NCBI GenBank assembly: GCA_050084515.1
Contig: CM114272.1
Coordinates: 6,882,001 to 6,946,000, forward strand
From: Blasia pusilla
Taxonomy: Eukaryota; Marchantiophyta; Marchantiopsida; Blasiales
Reading direction: 5' to 3'
Length of the DNA: 64,000 nt
In this document: positions 25,604-34,929 of the stretch, piece after piece
Numbering within the stretch: the stretch's first letter is position 1
Layout: every line of letters begins with the position of its first letter
Program-made: the position numbers and the translations under genes
Notes under the pieces: model-generated
Told to the model about the DNA's origin: nothing
Databases searched by the model: none
The model's input: the letters and a program-made list of their open reading frames with translations, nothing else

Positions 25604-25654
25604 CGCATCATCATGAATATCACGCTGATCCGTACCACCATCTCCAACCTAAGG

Positions 25655-26150
25655 ATCTCAAGGTGGCCATCTACCCCCTCGACTAGAGTAAGATATCACG
25701 TGGTCCTCCATACTAGAGTCCACCCGTAACCAACATAAAAAGGCGGATGCATACCAACCTGGCACCATCTCCTCATCAACCTCGCCATGCCATCTAGCCC
25801 CCGATGTATCCTCTTGGCTAGTACATCGGTTCCTACTCAACCCATCAAAGATCAAGGTTGGCAACCAGGTCTATGTACCACCCGGAAGTCATACTCTGTA
25901 AGATAAGAGCCCACCGTGCAAGCTTCCTGTAAGCTTGTCCGACTCCATCAACCACTTGAGCGGTGGTGATCAAGTAACAAGGGTAAACTTTGTGCCAAAC
26001 AAGTAACACCTAAAGTGTGCCCACCCACACTATTGCCAAGCACTCTCCCTCATATGAACTATAGCGACTCCTGCATTATTCGAACGACTTGCATAGGCCA
26101 CCACAAACTCCATGTGCTCATCATCATGTTGTGTCAACACCGCTCCAAGT
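25655..26150 (-). pseudogene. Element E RNase H and linker (heavily decayed)
   Basis: It lies between RT and integrase. Weak matches to RNase H can be read in broken frames (FRLHT near the end of the RT frame where the first catalytic Asp is expected; VVAYASRS; FTLVT). The downstream acidic linker (25,658-25,864) has no recognised domain. Inferred mainly from position. Confidence 0.6.
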
Positions 26151-27060
26151 CCCAACCTACTCCAATCGTGTGTAATCTGAAATGGGCGCCCTCGATAGGT
26201 CTCCTCAAGATAGGCGCCGCCACCAACTGGGCCTTAAGCTCCACAAAAGCTCTCTCGATCATCTCCCGGTGCCACTCTTGATCTGATTTCAGCAATTGGT
26301 TCAAAGGCTTTGCCATAGCACTAAATCCCTTCACATACCTCCGATAGTAGTTCGCCAATCCCATGAATGCTCGAACTCTACTCACATCTATCGGACGCGG
26401 AATAAGTGCAATAGCCTCCACCTTTGCTTGCTGAACTCCCAAACCACCCGGATAGATCACATGACCCAAGTACTCAACATCCTCATGGAAGAACTTACAC
26501 TTTCCTGGATGCAAACGTAGACCATGAGCTTTCAACCGCTCAAACACCATCTGCAAATGTATCTGATGCTCCTCCACCGTGTTAGTGAACACCAAGATAT
26601 CATCAATGTAACACCGAACAAAATCCAACCCTGCTAGGATCCTGTCCATCACTCTTTGAAACTCGGCAGGTGCATTCTTCAACCCAAAGGGTAAGAATTT
26701 CCACCGGTACAAACAATCCTTGCCATGAGAGTTGACACCCCAAAATGCTGTCTTGGCCTTGTCACTCTCCCGAATCGGCAATTGATGGTATCCTGCCCGA
26801 AGATCCAAAGTACTCAAAATCTTTGCCTGTCCCACCACATCAAAGATCTCCTCAGGTGTAGGCATGGCATACCTATCGGCCTTGGTTTGCCGATTGATAG
26901 GACGGTAATCTCCACACATCCGCCTATCCGTGTAGTTGCCATGCATATCCTTTTTAGCAGGCATGACAGTGGCTGATGCATACTCTCCATGCGACAACTC
27001 CACTCATCCAGCCTCCAAAAGGTCCAACGTCCTACTCTGAATCAAGTCCCTCTCCATATC
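26134..27060 (-). pseudogene. Element E reverse transcriptase
   Basis: A 289-codon open stretch (26,134-27,003) covers nearly all of RT: ASATVMPAKKD, CGDYRPINRQT, LSTLDLRAGYHQL, FLPFGLKNAPAEFQRVMD, the catalytic YIDD in CYIDDILVF, and GLANYYRRYVKGFS in the thumb/connection. The N-terminal strand (LIQSRTLDLLE) is cut off by a stop at about 27,004. It is of gypsy type but clearly different from the A/B chromovirus RT. Confidence 0.92.
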
Positions 27061-27324
27061 ACTATATCGATAGGGACGACGGAAGATTGGCGTATCACTA
27101 GCCAAATCAATCCGTATACCGGGTCCAACCAGAGAACCCAACTCCTTCATGCTAAAGGCAAAACAACTCCTATAAGCACGTAGGAACCGTGTCAGCGCCG
27201 TTTCTCACCTCCCGTAAGCTTGGGCCCAAGTAATGGCTCCCAAGTCTCCTCCTTTGGCACACTAGAGGGAGAGGACGATGCCATTGGTCGCTCGCAACCC
27301 CCTCACAAGATGGTACACCCTTAG

Positions 27325-28740
27325 CTACACCATCATCTCGAGCAAATAACTCCTCCACCAAAGATGAGCAACCAACTCCACATGCCCAGCCATTACATCC
27401 CATTTACTCCAAGGATGCAATATACTACTCTCCTCGCCCCCAACCGATGCCTCTACCATCCCGGTAGCCATCGAGCTCATTACAAGGGGTGGAAGACCCA
27501 CAGACATAGTCCGAAGTCGACGTATTTGCTCGGCCATACCAAGACTCAAAATCCAAGTCAAACAATTCAGGTCCATGGCCTGACCCAACACATGACGTCG
27601 TGAAGCCTCTCGGAAATAGAAGCAACCGTCACCCCAAAGAGCAAATCCCATCGCATCGACGCTCTCTCTCATCAACGTTAGGCTCCACCAACTGCCGCAC
27701 ATGAGAATCCCATACAAGCCCCGGACCACCTTCCTGTAGGCATGTGACGAGGAAAACTCACAAATGTGGGTAGTGCCATCCTAGGTGGCCCACACGGTTC
27801 ACCCTGCCATGGGTGACCGATCAATAACCCTCACCACTTGGGAAAGTCGCCCAAGATTCAAGATACTATCCTTTGTAAAGGCGAGGATCCATTTGCAGAC
27901 CGCATCATATGCTTGACGTAGAACCTCCCTAGGCAACAAGTTTGTCCACCACAAGCGTGGGACGATGTGCACGCATAAGCCAACTCATGGCACAGCATCC
28001 AACAACACCGCTGGTCCAATCCAAGAGCGCACCTCATGAACACTCGCCATCATCCGGTCCGAGTGTCACCCAACAATGGAACATTCTCGAATGTAAGCTA
28101 GAGCACGTGCTCGATGAACTGAAGATGTCGTAACACCCGTAACATCTCCCAAAACAATCGAGACCTAGGGTCATGTAATCCCTCACCCGACCAAAGACGT
28201 GTATGACCCGACATGGCCATCCAAAGAATCACCAAATCCACAGGACCAATTCTCTCAAGGTCCTGCGCCCCCAACAATGCAATGTGTGATGGTAAAGCAC
28301 GCTGGTACCCACGAATAGCGATGGCGGCAACAACTCAGATACCTCCGCATCAATCGACCAATATGTCGGGATGAGACTCTCTGGGCCGTCTCATCTCGCT
28401 CCACATACACGTATCTCCAAGACAGAATACCGGCCTGCAACATCTGCACCAAACCAAGTGCTAATCCCACCAAAGAGATCTAACACACAAATGCCCTCCG
28501 CGGATCGCCATACAATGGGTGTAGTATCCAAAGGGATAACTAATCAGGCTAGAAGTAGGAGTCCGCCGTGGGGCCTCCTCTTCCTCGTGAGGAGGTATAA
28601 CAGCCTCACACCAAGCCTCTGCACTAGGCGATCGCCTCTCCGTCGTAGTGCACCTTTGAACTCCAAAGTGGCACATCCAACGATGAGGATGCCTTTGCTG
28701 CAAAAATAGGGACCTCCTCTTCCTCCTCATGCAGGAGAAT
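27325..28740 (-). pseudogene. Element E C5-cytosine DNA methyltransferase (DNMT3-like motif order), frameshifted
   Basis: Minus-strand frames give, in order: motif I VLDLFGGIST (about 28,493-28,464), the Glu-containing motif II/III strand YVYVERDETA, the catalytic motif IV (WPC in a shifted frame, about 28,195), motif VI FENVPLLGD, a region equivalent to the motif VIII/TRD part, and motif X RRHVLGQAMDLNCLTW (about 27,550-27,600). Motifs run I to X without the circular permutation of plant DRM enzymes, so it resembles DNMT3. It would methylate cytosine C5 using AdoMet. It sits exactly between protease and RT. Two homologous copies (55,401-56,800 and 63,280-64,000) confirm the reading. At least four frameshifts inactivate it. 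Confidence 0.85.
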
Positions 28741-28922
28741 CCATAGCGTAAACATTACCCTCCAAAAAGTCTCTGGCCAAGTGACTACTCCACTAAAACC
28801 ACCCCACAGATGGTAACACTTTGTTGGGGAAGACCCTCCGGTCGAGCCCCAAAAATAAATCTCACAGAACTTGGCTCATACGTCCATCCCGGACTGCCAA
28901 CCTGGTCTATAAGGTATTTGTC

Positions 28923-29440
28923 TCACCCAAAGTAATCCATCTGAAAACCCATCGGGTACAATATTGCTCCTCCAACTAGTACATCATACGACTCGGCTGA
29001 TGTGACTATCGCAGATACTCCCAACCGGGAGCTATCAGTCGCATGATCTGGTCTCAACTGTACATAAAACTTTTCCCGTGTCATGAATTGAGACCTATCA
29101 TTGGCTCCTCCAAGTGATGTTTGAATCTGGAATGGGCAAGGCTCAAGCTCTGACCTCCGAATATTCAAACCAATACATGCCGCCTTTCCCAACATCAAAG
29201 GTTGGGCACCAGAGTCTAACAAGACTCTATCTCGTCTATACACCTGTCCTGTAGGACTCATCAATCGGAAGATCCCACTCCGGTTGTCCAACATACATAC
29301 ACCAGGTGTAAGCCTCTCACGATCAATGGCTGGCCGGGCTGGTAATGCATCCATCTTCGCCGCTTTGCTGCCAAGTAGCACTTGGTACTCAATGCTACTC
29401 GACATAGAGGGTCGCTCCACCGCAACACCCTCATCCACCT
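28923..29440 (-). pseudogene. Element E aspartic protease
   Basis: A 171-codon open stretch. The retropepsin active site is VLLDSGAQPLMLG (DSG), and the C-terminal strand is SYDVLVGGAILYPMGF. The same sequence recurs at 54,400-54,820 in F2 (LLDSGAQPLMLGKAACL). This enzyme would cut the polyprotein. It is the best-preserved gene of this copy. Confidence 0.85.
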
Positions 29441-30085
29441 CAACACGTGTAGTAGTAACACCCCACGTTCACACAACGTGGTCGCTAATCAAATACAGAG
29501 CTAAGTCAACTCCTAAAGCCATCGCTCCGTGGCGAAAACAATGGGGATCCTAACACGAAGTTGCCATCCGCACATCGCATTGATTGCATCCGTGTCTACT
29601 ACACGCGATGTAGATGCCTCGCACCCCACTTTCGGCTCAATAGGTCGCGTGAGGAACCATGGATGGAGTCCTAAGCACCTCGGACAACAAGAATGACTGG
29701 GAAGCCTAGCCTGCCTCCCGGCCTCACCCCTCTGTGGGTCCAACTCCACAAGAGCACCACGTGGCTTTGACGCCGAGTGGCTCTCTCTCAGAATCGCACG
29801 GTGATGCCTCAACCTTGTCGCACTCGCCATATAAGAGAGATCATCCCTCCATAAGAGGTGGAAGCCCTGCTCCCGAAACCTGATCTATGTTGGATACCAG
29901 CCATAGTAGCCAACTCGCCTCCAATCTTGCTCAATCTCGGCACCATAGTCGACTTGTCGTCAGAGTGGTAGGGGTAGCCACCGTAGGCTCTCCAACCACT
30001 GGTCCACCTCTACCACCCCTACCACCTCTACCACCTCGGCCCTCTCGGAGCTACTCCACCACGGCCACACCTGATCTCAACTCGG
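29441..30085 (-). pseudogene. Element E linker between gag knuckle and protease
   Basis: Broken frames match the 53,640-54,400 region of F2 in short runs (GRQARLPSHSC against GRQARVPQSFT). Low-complexity Pro/Thr/Ser content, no recognised domain. Confidence 0.55.
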
Positions 30086-30092
30086 ATGAAGA

Positions 30093-31330
30093 TCAAAGCA
30101 ACGCTCTCGTGGATGACCTAGTCTCCCAATGATCACACCGAGTTGGGGCCGATCGAGGCCCATCCTCCAAAGTCCGTCTCCCATCCTCTTGGGGACAAAA
30201 CTTCCTAACATGATCACCTCCACATGTCCAACATGATCGCCCTGCAAGGGGGGCAGCAAATGAAGGCAATGGTCTCTCCACAAATGTCCCTCTAGGACTT
30301 GACTCGAGGTCGCGTGTACCCCCACGACTCCCACTACTACTACCACCACCACTACTACGAGATCGTGAGGTGGGCGGCTGAACCCGAGAAGTAGTAGTTG
30401 TATCCCCTCTTGAATGCGGATGTCACCACTCTCTCCTTCACCATGTTAAGCTCAATCTTTTCAGATAGAGCAAACACATGGGTCAATGTGGGTGAATCAT
30501 CACTCATAAGAGTAGCATCACGCACCCTACGGCGCAAATCTCTCGCCCAAGATCCCATACCAAAACTGGATCGCTCGATCCTCAATCACACCCGGGTAAT
30601 GAAATCAAGCGCCGCATACGAGTGTATGCCTCACGAAGACTCTCACCGGTCTTTCGCTCAAAGTCTTGAAGATTCCTCAACTTCTCCGTCTTCACTCCTT
30701 GATAGTTCTTCTTCAACCTCTTGAAGAACTCTGCAACCGGGCTAAACGATGGTGGGGCACTAGTACCTCCACTAGTACCCCCACTAGTACCTCCACTGGT
30801 ACCCCCACTCCGGCTCGCACGTACCACTCGCGTCAGGCGGTGCCGGGCATAGTAGGAGCACTACTACCAATACCACCATGGGTGATAGACACATAGCCTG
30901 GAGACCAATATTGTCTCCAGGCTATGAAAGGGGTTGGAAGGGGTTGTTTCAGCACTTGGAAGGACCACCCATGGATGATTACCATGAGTTTAGGAAGGGT
31001 GTAAAAAATGTGGCGTTCCGCAACATTTGCATATCACACCACGTATCAAACTCCTGCATGAAGTCCTCCAACTCAATGGTACCCACTGCACCCGAGTATC
31101 GTCGTGGGCCCTTCATGGCCCCATATCCACCGTCCATGTCCCAAATCAATGGAGCTGCAACACTCGATAACAACGTAGAAGACTCGGTGTTTGGAACACC
31201 CTCGTCCTCCTCTTCATCAACCGTCGGAAGTGGAAAAGGTAGCCGATACCTAAATCCACTCCGTGTGAAACCACCACTGTCCGCACCACGGTCCCTAACC
31301 AGACCACCCGACAGCTCCGTGATGACCAAC
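30093..31330 (-). pseudogene. Element E gag with CCHC zinc knuckle (frameshifted, locally inverted)
   Basis: The N-terminus (31,329 down) reads GPRRYSGAVGTIELEDF..FDTWCDM, matching F2 (MRRFSGAVSTIDLDDF..FDTWCDF). A ~100-bp segment is inverted (30,906-31,004). The chain continues with four GGTS repeats, FSPVAEFFKRLKKNYQGVKT and GESLREAYTRMRRL. A CCHC knuckle CWTCGGDHVRKFC (about 30,200-30,245) follows. The knuckle spacing is C-x2-C-x3-H-x4-C, one residue shorter than usual, and is the same in F2. Confidence 0.82.
30892..31004. repeat. Perfect 14-bp hairpin and adjoining micro-inversion in element E gag
   Basis: CATAGCCTGGAGAC (30,892-30,905) pairs exactly with 30,913-30,926 around a 7-nt loop. 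From the hairpin to about 31,004 the gag sequence WKGLFQHLEGPPMDDYHEF lies on the + strand, while the rest of gag is on the minus strand. The segment has therefore been flipped in place. Confidence 0.85.
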
Positions 31331-31399
31331 GCCGATGCCGCACCACCACCAAATTACCCAAGTGACGCCGATGTCGCTCTACTATTGTAGCTCTACTAG

Positions 31400-32824
31400 C
31401 TATGGGTGTAGGCAATCTAACCTCTCATCACTACAAGAAGCCTCCCACGGTCTCATGGTCATCACTCCAACCTCACTACCGGTAGCACATGGAGTAACAC
31501 TACTCGGAAATCGGCGTCAACCCTAACAATGGGCGCAAGCAAGCAAAAGCACGATGGAGGGATCCAAACACAGGAAATCCAACGACAACCCTCCAATCGC
31601 AAATGGAAATCAAGGTAACACAATCCACCAAACGTGGTGCCCTCTCGAATCCACAAAACCCACCACACAATTCTAACGCAATAGCTACTCCGCCGCTGGT
31701 CGATGACGTGCTAGTTTAACGCGCAAAGACTGAAAATATCACCTGCATGGAGAGGCTACACCGTACTATGCGCTAGAGGTACATCAACCAAAAACCTGAG
31801 ATGAATAAAGCGCCTAACACATCTCCGAACAAAGACCAAATGAGCTGTGACAGACACCGGCATAGTTAAGAACTCAGCAGATTAAGCGCCCTCCAGGCAT
31901 AATAGCCCAAAGATGGGTGACCAGTTATGCAAAACTCAAATCCCAAATCCTGCAAAAATTGCCTCACGCCCAAGCAAGCAAGCTTGCTTGCTTGCTCCTT
32001 GCTCCTTACTCCGCCTCTCACGCCCACTCGCCCCGAGCTACCACGAGTTGCCTCGAAGCCTCTATCGAGCTCGCCGAGACATGCCCCTATCGCCCCGTTC
32101 GCCACGCTTCGCCATGCTTCTCTATGGAGAGAGGTCCAACCAGGGCGCCCCCAACGGGATAGGCGTCTCCAAAAATGAACGAGTCACCAACCAACCAGCC
32201 CCTCCGATCCGTTGTCCACCATAGCCAGACCTCGAGCTAGTCCGCAAAATTTCGATCACAAATTACTTCACAAATACGTGACCGAAATCAAATCTGTTTC
32301 GATCAGAATTCAATTGACCACCATAGCTATCTCTCCACAAAAAATCAGCTACAACCGAGCTCTGTACTCCGAGCTAAAAATCAAACAAACTTGCTGTCCA
32401 TACACCTCCAGAATCGCAAATCCGACAGCGCTTCCGCCAAGTTTCATGCACGCAGAAATCCGCAACGCTCCACACACTCGAGCAGATAGATTCACAGGAG
32501 ATCACAATATGAGTAGCAACAGGAACCTCTCACCCGATCTGGATGAACTTCAACACGCCTTCCGTGACTCCAAGCTCTCCACATCGAAAACCGCCGAACA
32601 CGACCAGAATCTTCAATGCTTGATAACTTCCAACTCCCTTGACGAAACCGCGATCTCTGGTAGCGTTGGAAAGCTCTCAAAAAGTCGCTTCTTTCCCAAC
32701 CAACCGCGCACTAGATTCACACCTCCAACATAGGCCACAAGCCACGAACATCCACGGCTGAGTACACAATCAGCCCTAACCAGATCCTACTGATCTACAA
32801 TCGAAGCTACCATCGATCTACTCT
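31400..32824 (-). other. Element E leader (5' untranslated region)
   Basis: About 1.4 kb between the primer site and gag without a convincing gene. Open stretches on the opposite strand (32,212-32,733) have no recognisable domain and no counterpart in related copies. It contains the motif CTTTCCAACGC.ACC.AGATCGC (minus strand, about 32,650-32,676) that recurs in other LTR elements here. Confidence 0.65.
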
Positions 32825-32835
32825 AGTTCTTTGAG
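32825..32835 (-). other. Element E putative self-primer binding site
   Basis: Minus-strand CTCAAAGAACT begins directly after the end of repeat A1, with no gap. It is perfectly complementary over 11 nt to AGTTCTTTGAG, the predicted first 11 nt of the element's own RNA (33,009-32,999). No tRNA-complementary TGG site is present. This is the arrangement of self-priming Tf1/sushi retrotransposons. Confidence 0.72.
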
Positions 32836-33203
32836 TGAAATGCGTGAAAGACCTACTGTCATAAAACACGTTTACAATCACATACAATCGAGCCAAACCC
32901 ACTCCACGATGGGAGAATCTAGGTCGAAGCTTGCGGGAAACACCATAGCCAAGAGCTCTACTCACTACCAAGGATAACTCCCAACGCAACAGGCTCAACT
33001 CAAAGAACTGACTGTTCTTTGAGTGCACTCCACCTTATATCCTCCAACATAAGAGCGGGCCCTACTAGGAAACTCACCCCCAACTGAGTAACCCCCAACC
33101 CTATGTATGGAACCGCATCTCTACCAAGCCACTACGGTCCTACATAAGGAATGTCCTCTACTAGCACACTATACTCTACGACATAATCCGTATGGTCATG
33201 ACA
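32836..33203 (-). repeat. Element E 5' terminal repeat A1 (368 bp)
   Basis: On the minus strand it starts TGTCATGACC next to the AGAG duplication and ends GCATTTCA next to the self-primer site. It lacks the 106-bp B segment found after A2 and in the F2 solo copy. Contains TATA box and initiator. Confidence 0.88.
32999..33039 (-). promoter_or_regulatory. Element E promoter: TATA box and initiator
   Basis: Minus-strand TATAAGG begins at 33,039. Thirty bases downstream is TCAGTTC, a match to the pyrimidine-rich initiator, with the predicted start A at 33,009. The RNA would start AGTTCTTTGAG. The same layout is kept in A2 and in the copy at 54,923-55,396. Confidence 0.7.
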
Positions 33204-34086
33204 AGAGTTGTATGTTTCGTGCATTAGTGGTCACGACCAGCAAACCTATACCAAACGCGAACCGAGACTTGAGATGAGTTGAGTCTTAGAATGTTCGATG
33301 CCAAAGAGATGAGAACCAATTTTGGAACACGACTAGCATTTAGGGAATTTGACTATGTTTTGGACCATAACTTTTAGCCCCAAGATTTTTTTGGAACAAG
33401 TAAGAGCGCGTTGGAAAGCTTATCTTAATAAAATTCCAACGCATCAAAGATATTAGCAAACGCATAAGAACAAGCTAAGATATTGGCCAAAAATGATTGT
33501 GAGACCAATCGGGTTGAGGGCCAATTTGAGGGGCCCAACTGTCTTTCCCTAAAGTTAGGGGGATCCCGGAGATCCCCAGAAGTACCAGTAAGGGGGAGTC
33601 TATGCAAGATGTCTTGGAACATGAACCCCACTTTGAGCACCAAACGGCATCTAAAGGGCACGAGATGGAACGTGAGTCTGGCGTTGGAAGTCGAAACCCA
33701 AACCTGATCCAAGGCAGTGGACTTTGTACGCCACACTTGGATTGCGGCCCGTGATTAATTTTGTGTGAGTCTTGATTAGGGTCTCATTGTATGTCCATCG
33801 GACAAGTGGAATCCCCATGCTCAAAATGTCGTTTGAGGTTCTTGAACCGACCAGAAAGTCTGTCCCAAGTCTTTCGAGACTTACCTATGTTGTAAACCGC
33901 AAACTAGGAAGGTTAATCTTGATGAGAGACCGAGACAAGAACTCATAAAGTTAGCCCGCTGATTGATCGAGACCCGACTAACCAGAGTGCGTATCTGGAT
34001 GTAGATAAGCTTTGAGAGCGTGACCTAGTGAATGCACACTTCTGCAACAACAAAGATTAACGTTCAAGGAGAGTAAGCGCATGACA
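33204..34086 (+). repeat. Chromovirus C LTR, right part (after element E)
   Basis: It resumes the C LTR with AGAGTTGTATG, aligning with AGAGTTGTGCG at about 21,843 of B, and ends GCGCATGACA at 34,086. Joined with 23,280-23,428 it makes a full-length but diverged family LTR. It is more A/T-rich than the A/B LTRs. Confidence 0.9.
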
Positions 34087-34929
34087 GGTATGTTGCACCA
34101 ATTATGCACTTTGCAACGAATAAAATAGCATTCCTACAATATATTGCTCCAAGCTCATAACTGACATATCCCCTTTCACTTGAATTATTTCAACTCACTA
34201 TAAGATCCAATTGGACTCTTTAATACACATTCTGCATGCTATATACTATTGTGCAACTACTCAAAGGCTACCCCGACCTCATGGATATCTTGATCATCTA
34301 TCATCTCTTCGTTGGACTGTAGACCTAATCAAAGCCTTCCATCTATGTTTATTTTGAAGTTGATGAGCATCGAGCGCTACCTCTTCTTGACAAAAATACA
34401 AAAATAGGCTTATATTTCTCATCTTATTACCATGTCTTCTTCACTCTCACCACACCAATGAGGTATGGTTGCATCTCATTGGTTTGATTAAGGGTTCATA
34501 AGGCCACTCTAGAATTGCACAAAGATAGAATGTCCCTAGAGGCATCTACTCTTCCTTTATATACTTAGAGATAGATAAAAGGAAGACAAATTAGCTCTAC
34601 CCATACTTATCCCTTGTGACCTCTTCTCCGCCCATGAGAGGACCTTCTTTGGACTCTAGTATCCTTATCTCATCTTATCACATCTATCCATCATCTCATC
34701 CTTATCTTAATTTTCACTTATCTGCGACCATACTCTCATCTTTATCACATGTTATTTTTCTTCCCTATATTTTTTGGGTTCTTTCTCTCTTATGCGCTAT
34801 ATGGTATGGACTCTGAGTTTCTAACTTAACCATGACTAAAAATTGACGGTTATAATGGGTAAAAATTTGCATGCATCTTGGTTGAGTCTTCCAAGTTGAT
34901 ATACCACCATGAAATTATATTCCTAAAAC
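34087..34929. other. No gene recognised
   Basis: A/T-rich sequence with scattered stops on both strands. It may be the far end of the ancient E-family relic that follows, but I could not align it. Confidence 0.5.

Larger units (their letters stand above)
23429..33203 (-). mobile_element. Element E: Ty3/gypsy-like retrotransposon with DNA methyltransferase and PHD finger
   Basis: A 9,775-bp insertion flanked by AGAG (23,425-23,428 and 33,204-33,207) inside the LTR of chromovirus C. On the minus strand: LTR-like repeat A (33,203-32,836), self-primer site, long leader, gag with CCHC knuckle, protease, C5 DNA methyltransferase, RT, RNase H, integrase, PHD finger, polypurine tract, then repeats B-GC-A-B. 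The gene order puts the methyltransferase between protease and RT. Every gene has frameshifts or stops, so this copy is dead. Relatives are at 34,930-36,260, 50,740-57,250 and 57,337-64,000. Confidence 0.88.

Noticed and set aside
31429-31440. CACTACAAGAAG, similar to a CACTA transposon end
   Set aside because: It falls within the gag/leader region of element E with no partner inverted repeat or duplication. Chance match.
32212-32733. 173-codon open frame on the + strand
   Set aside because: It is antisense to the leader of element E, has no recognisable domain, and has no counterpart in related copies.
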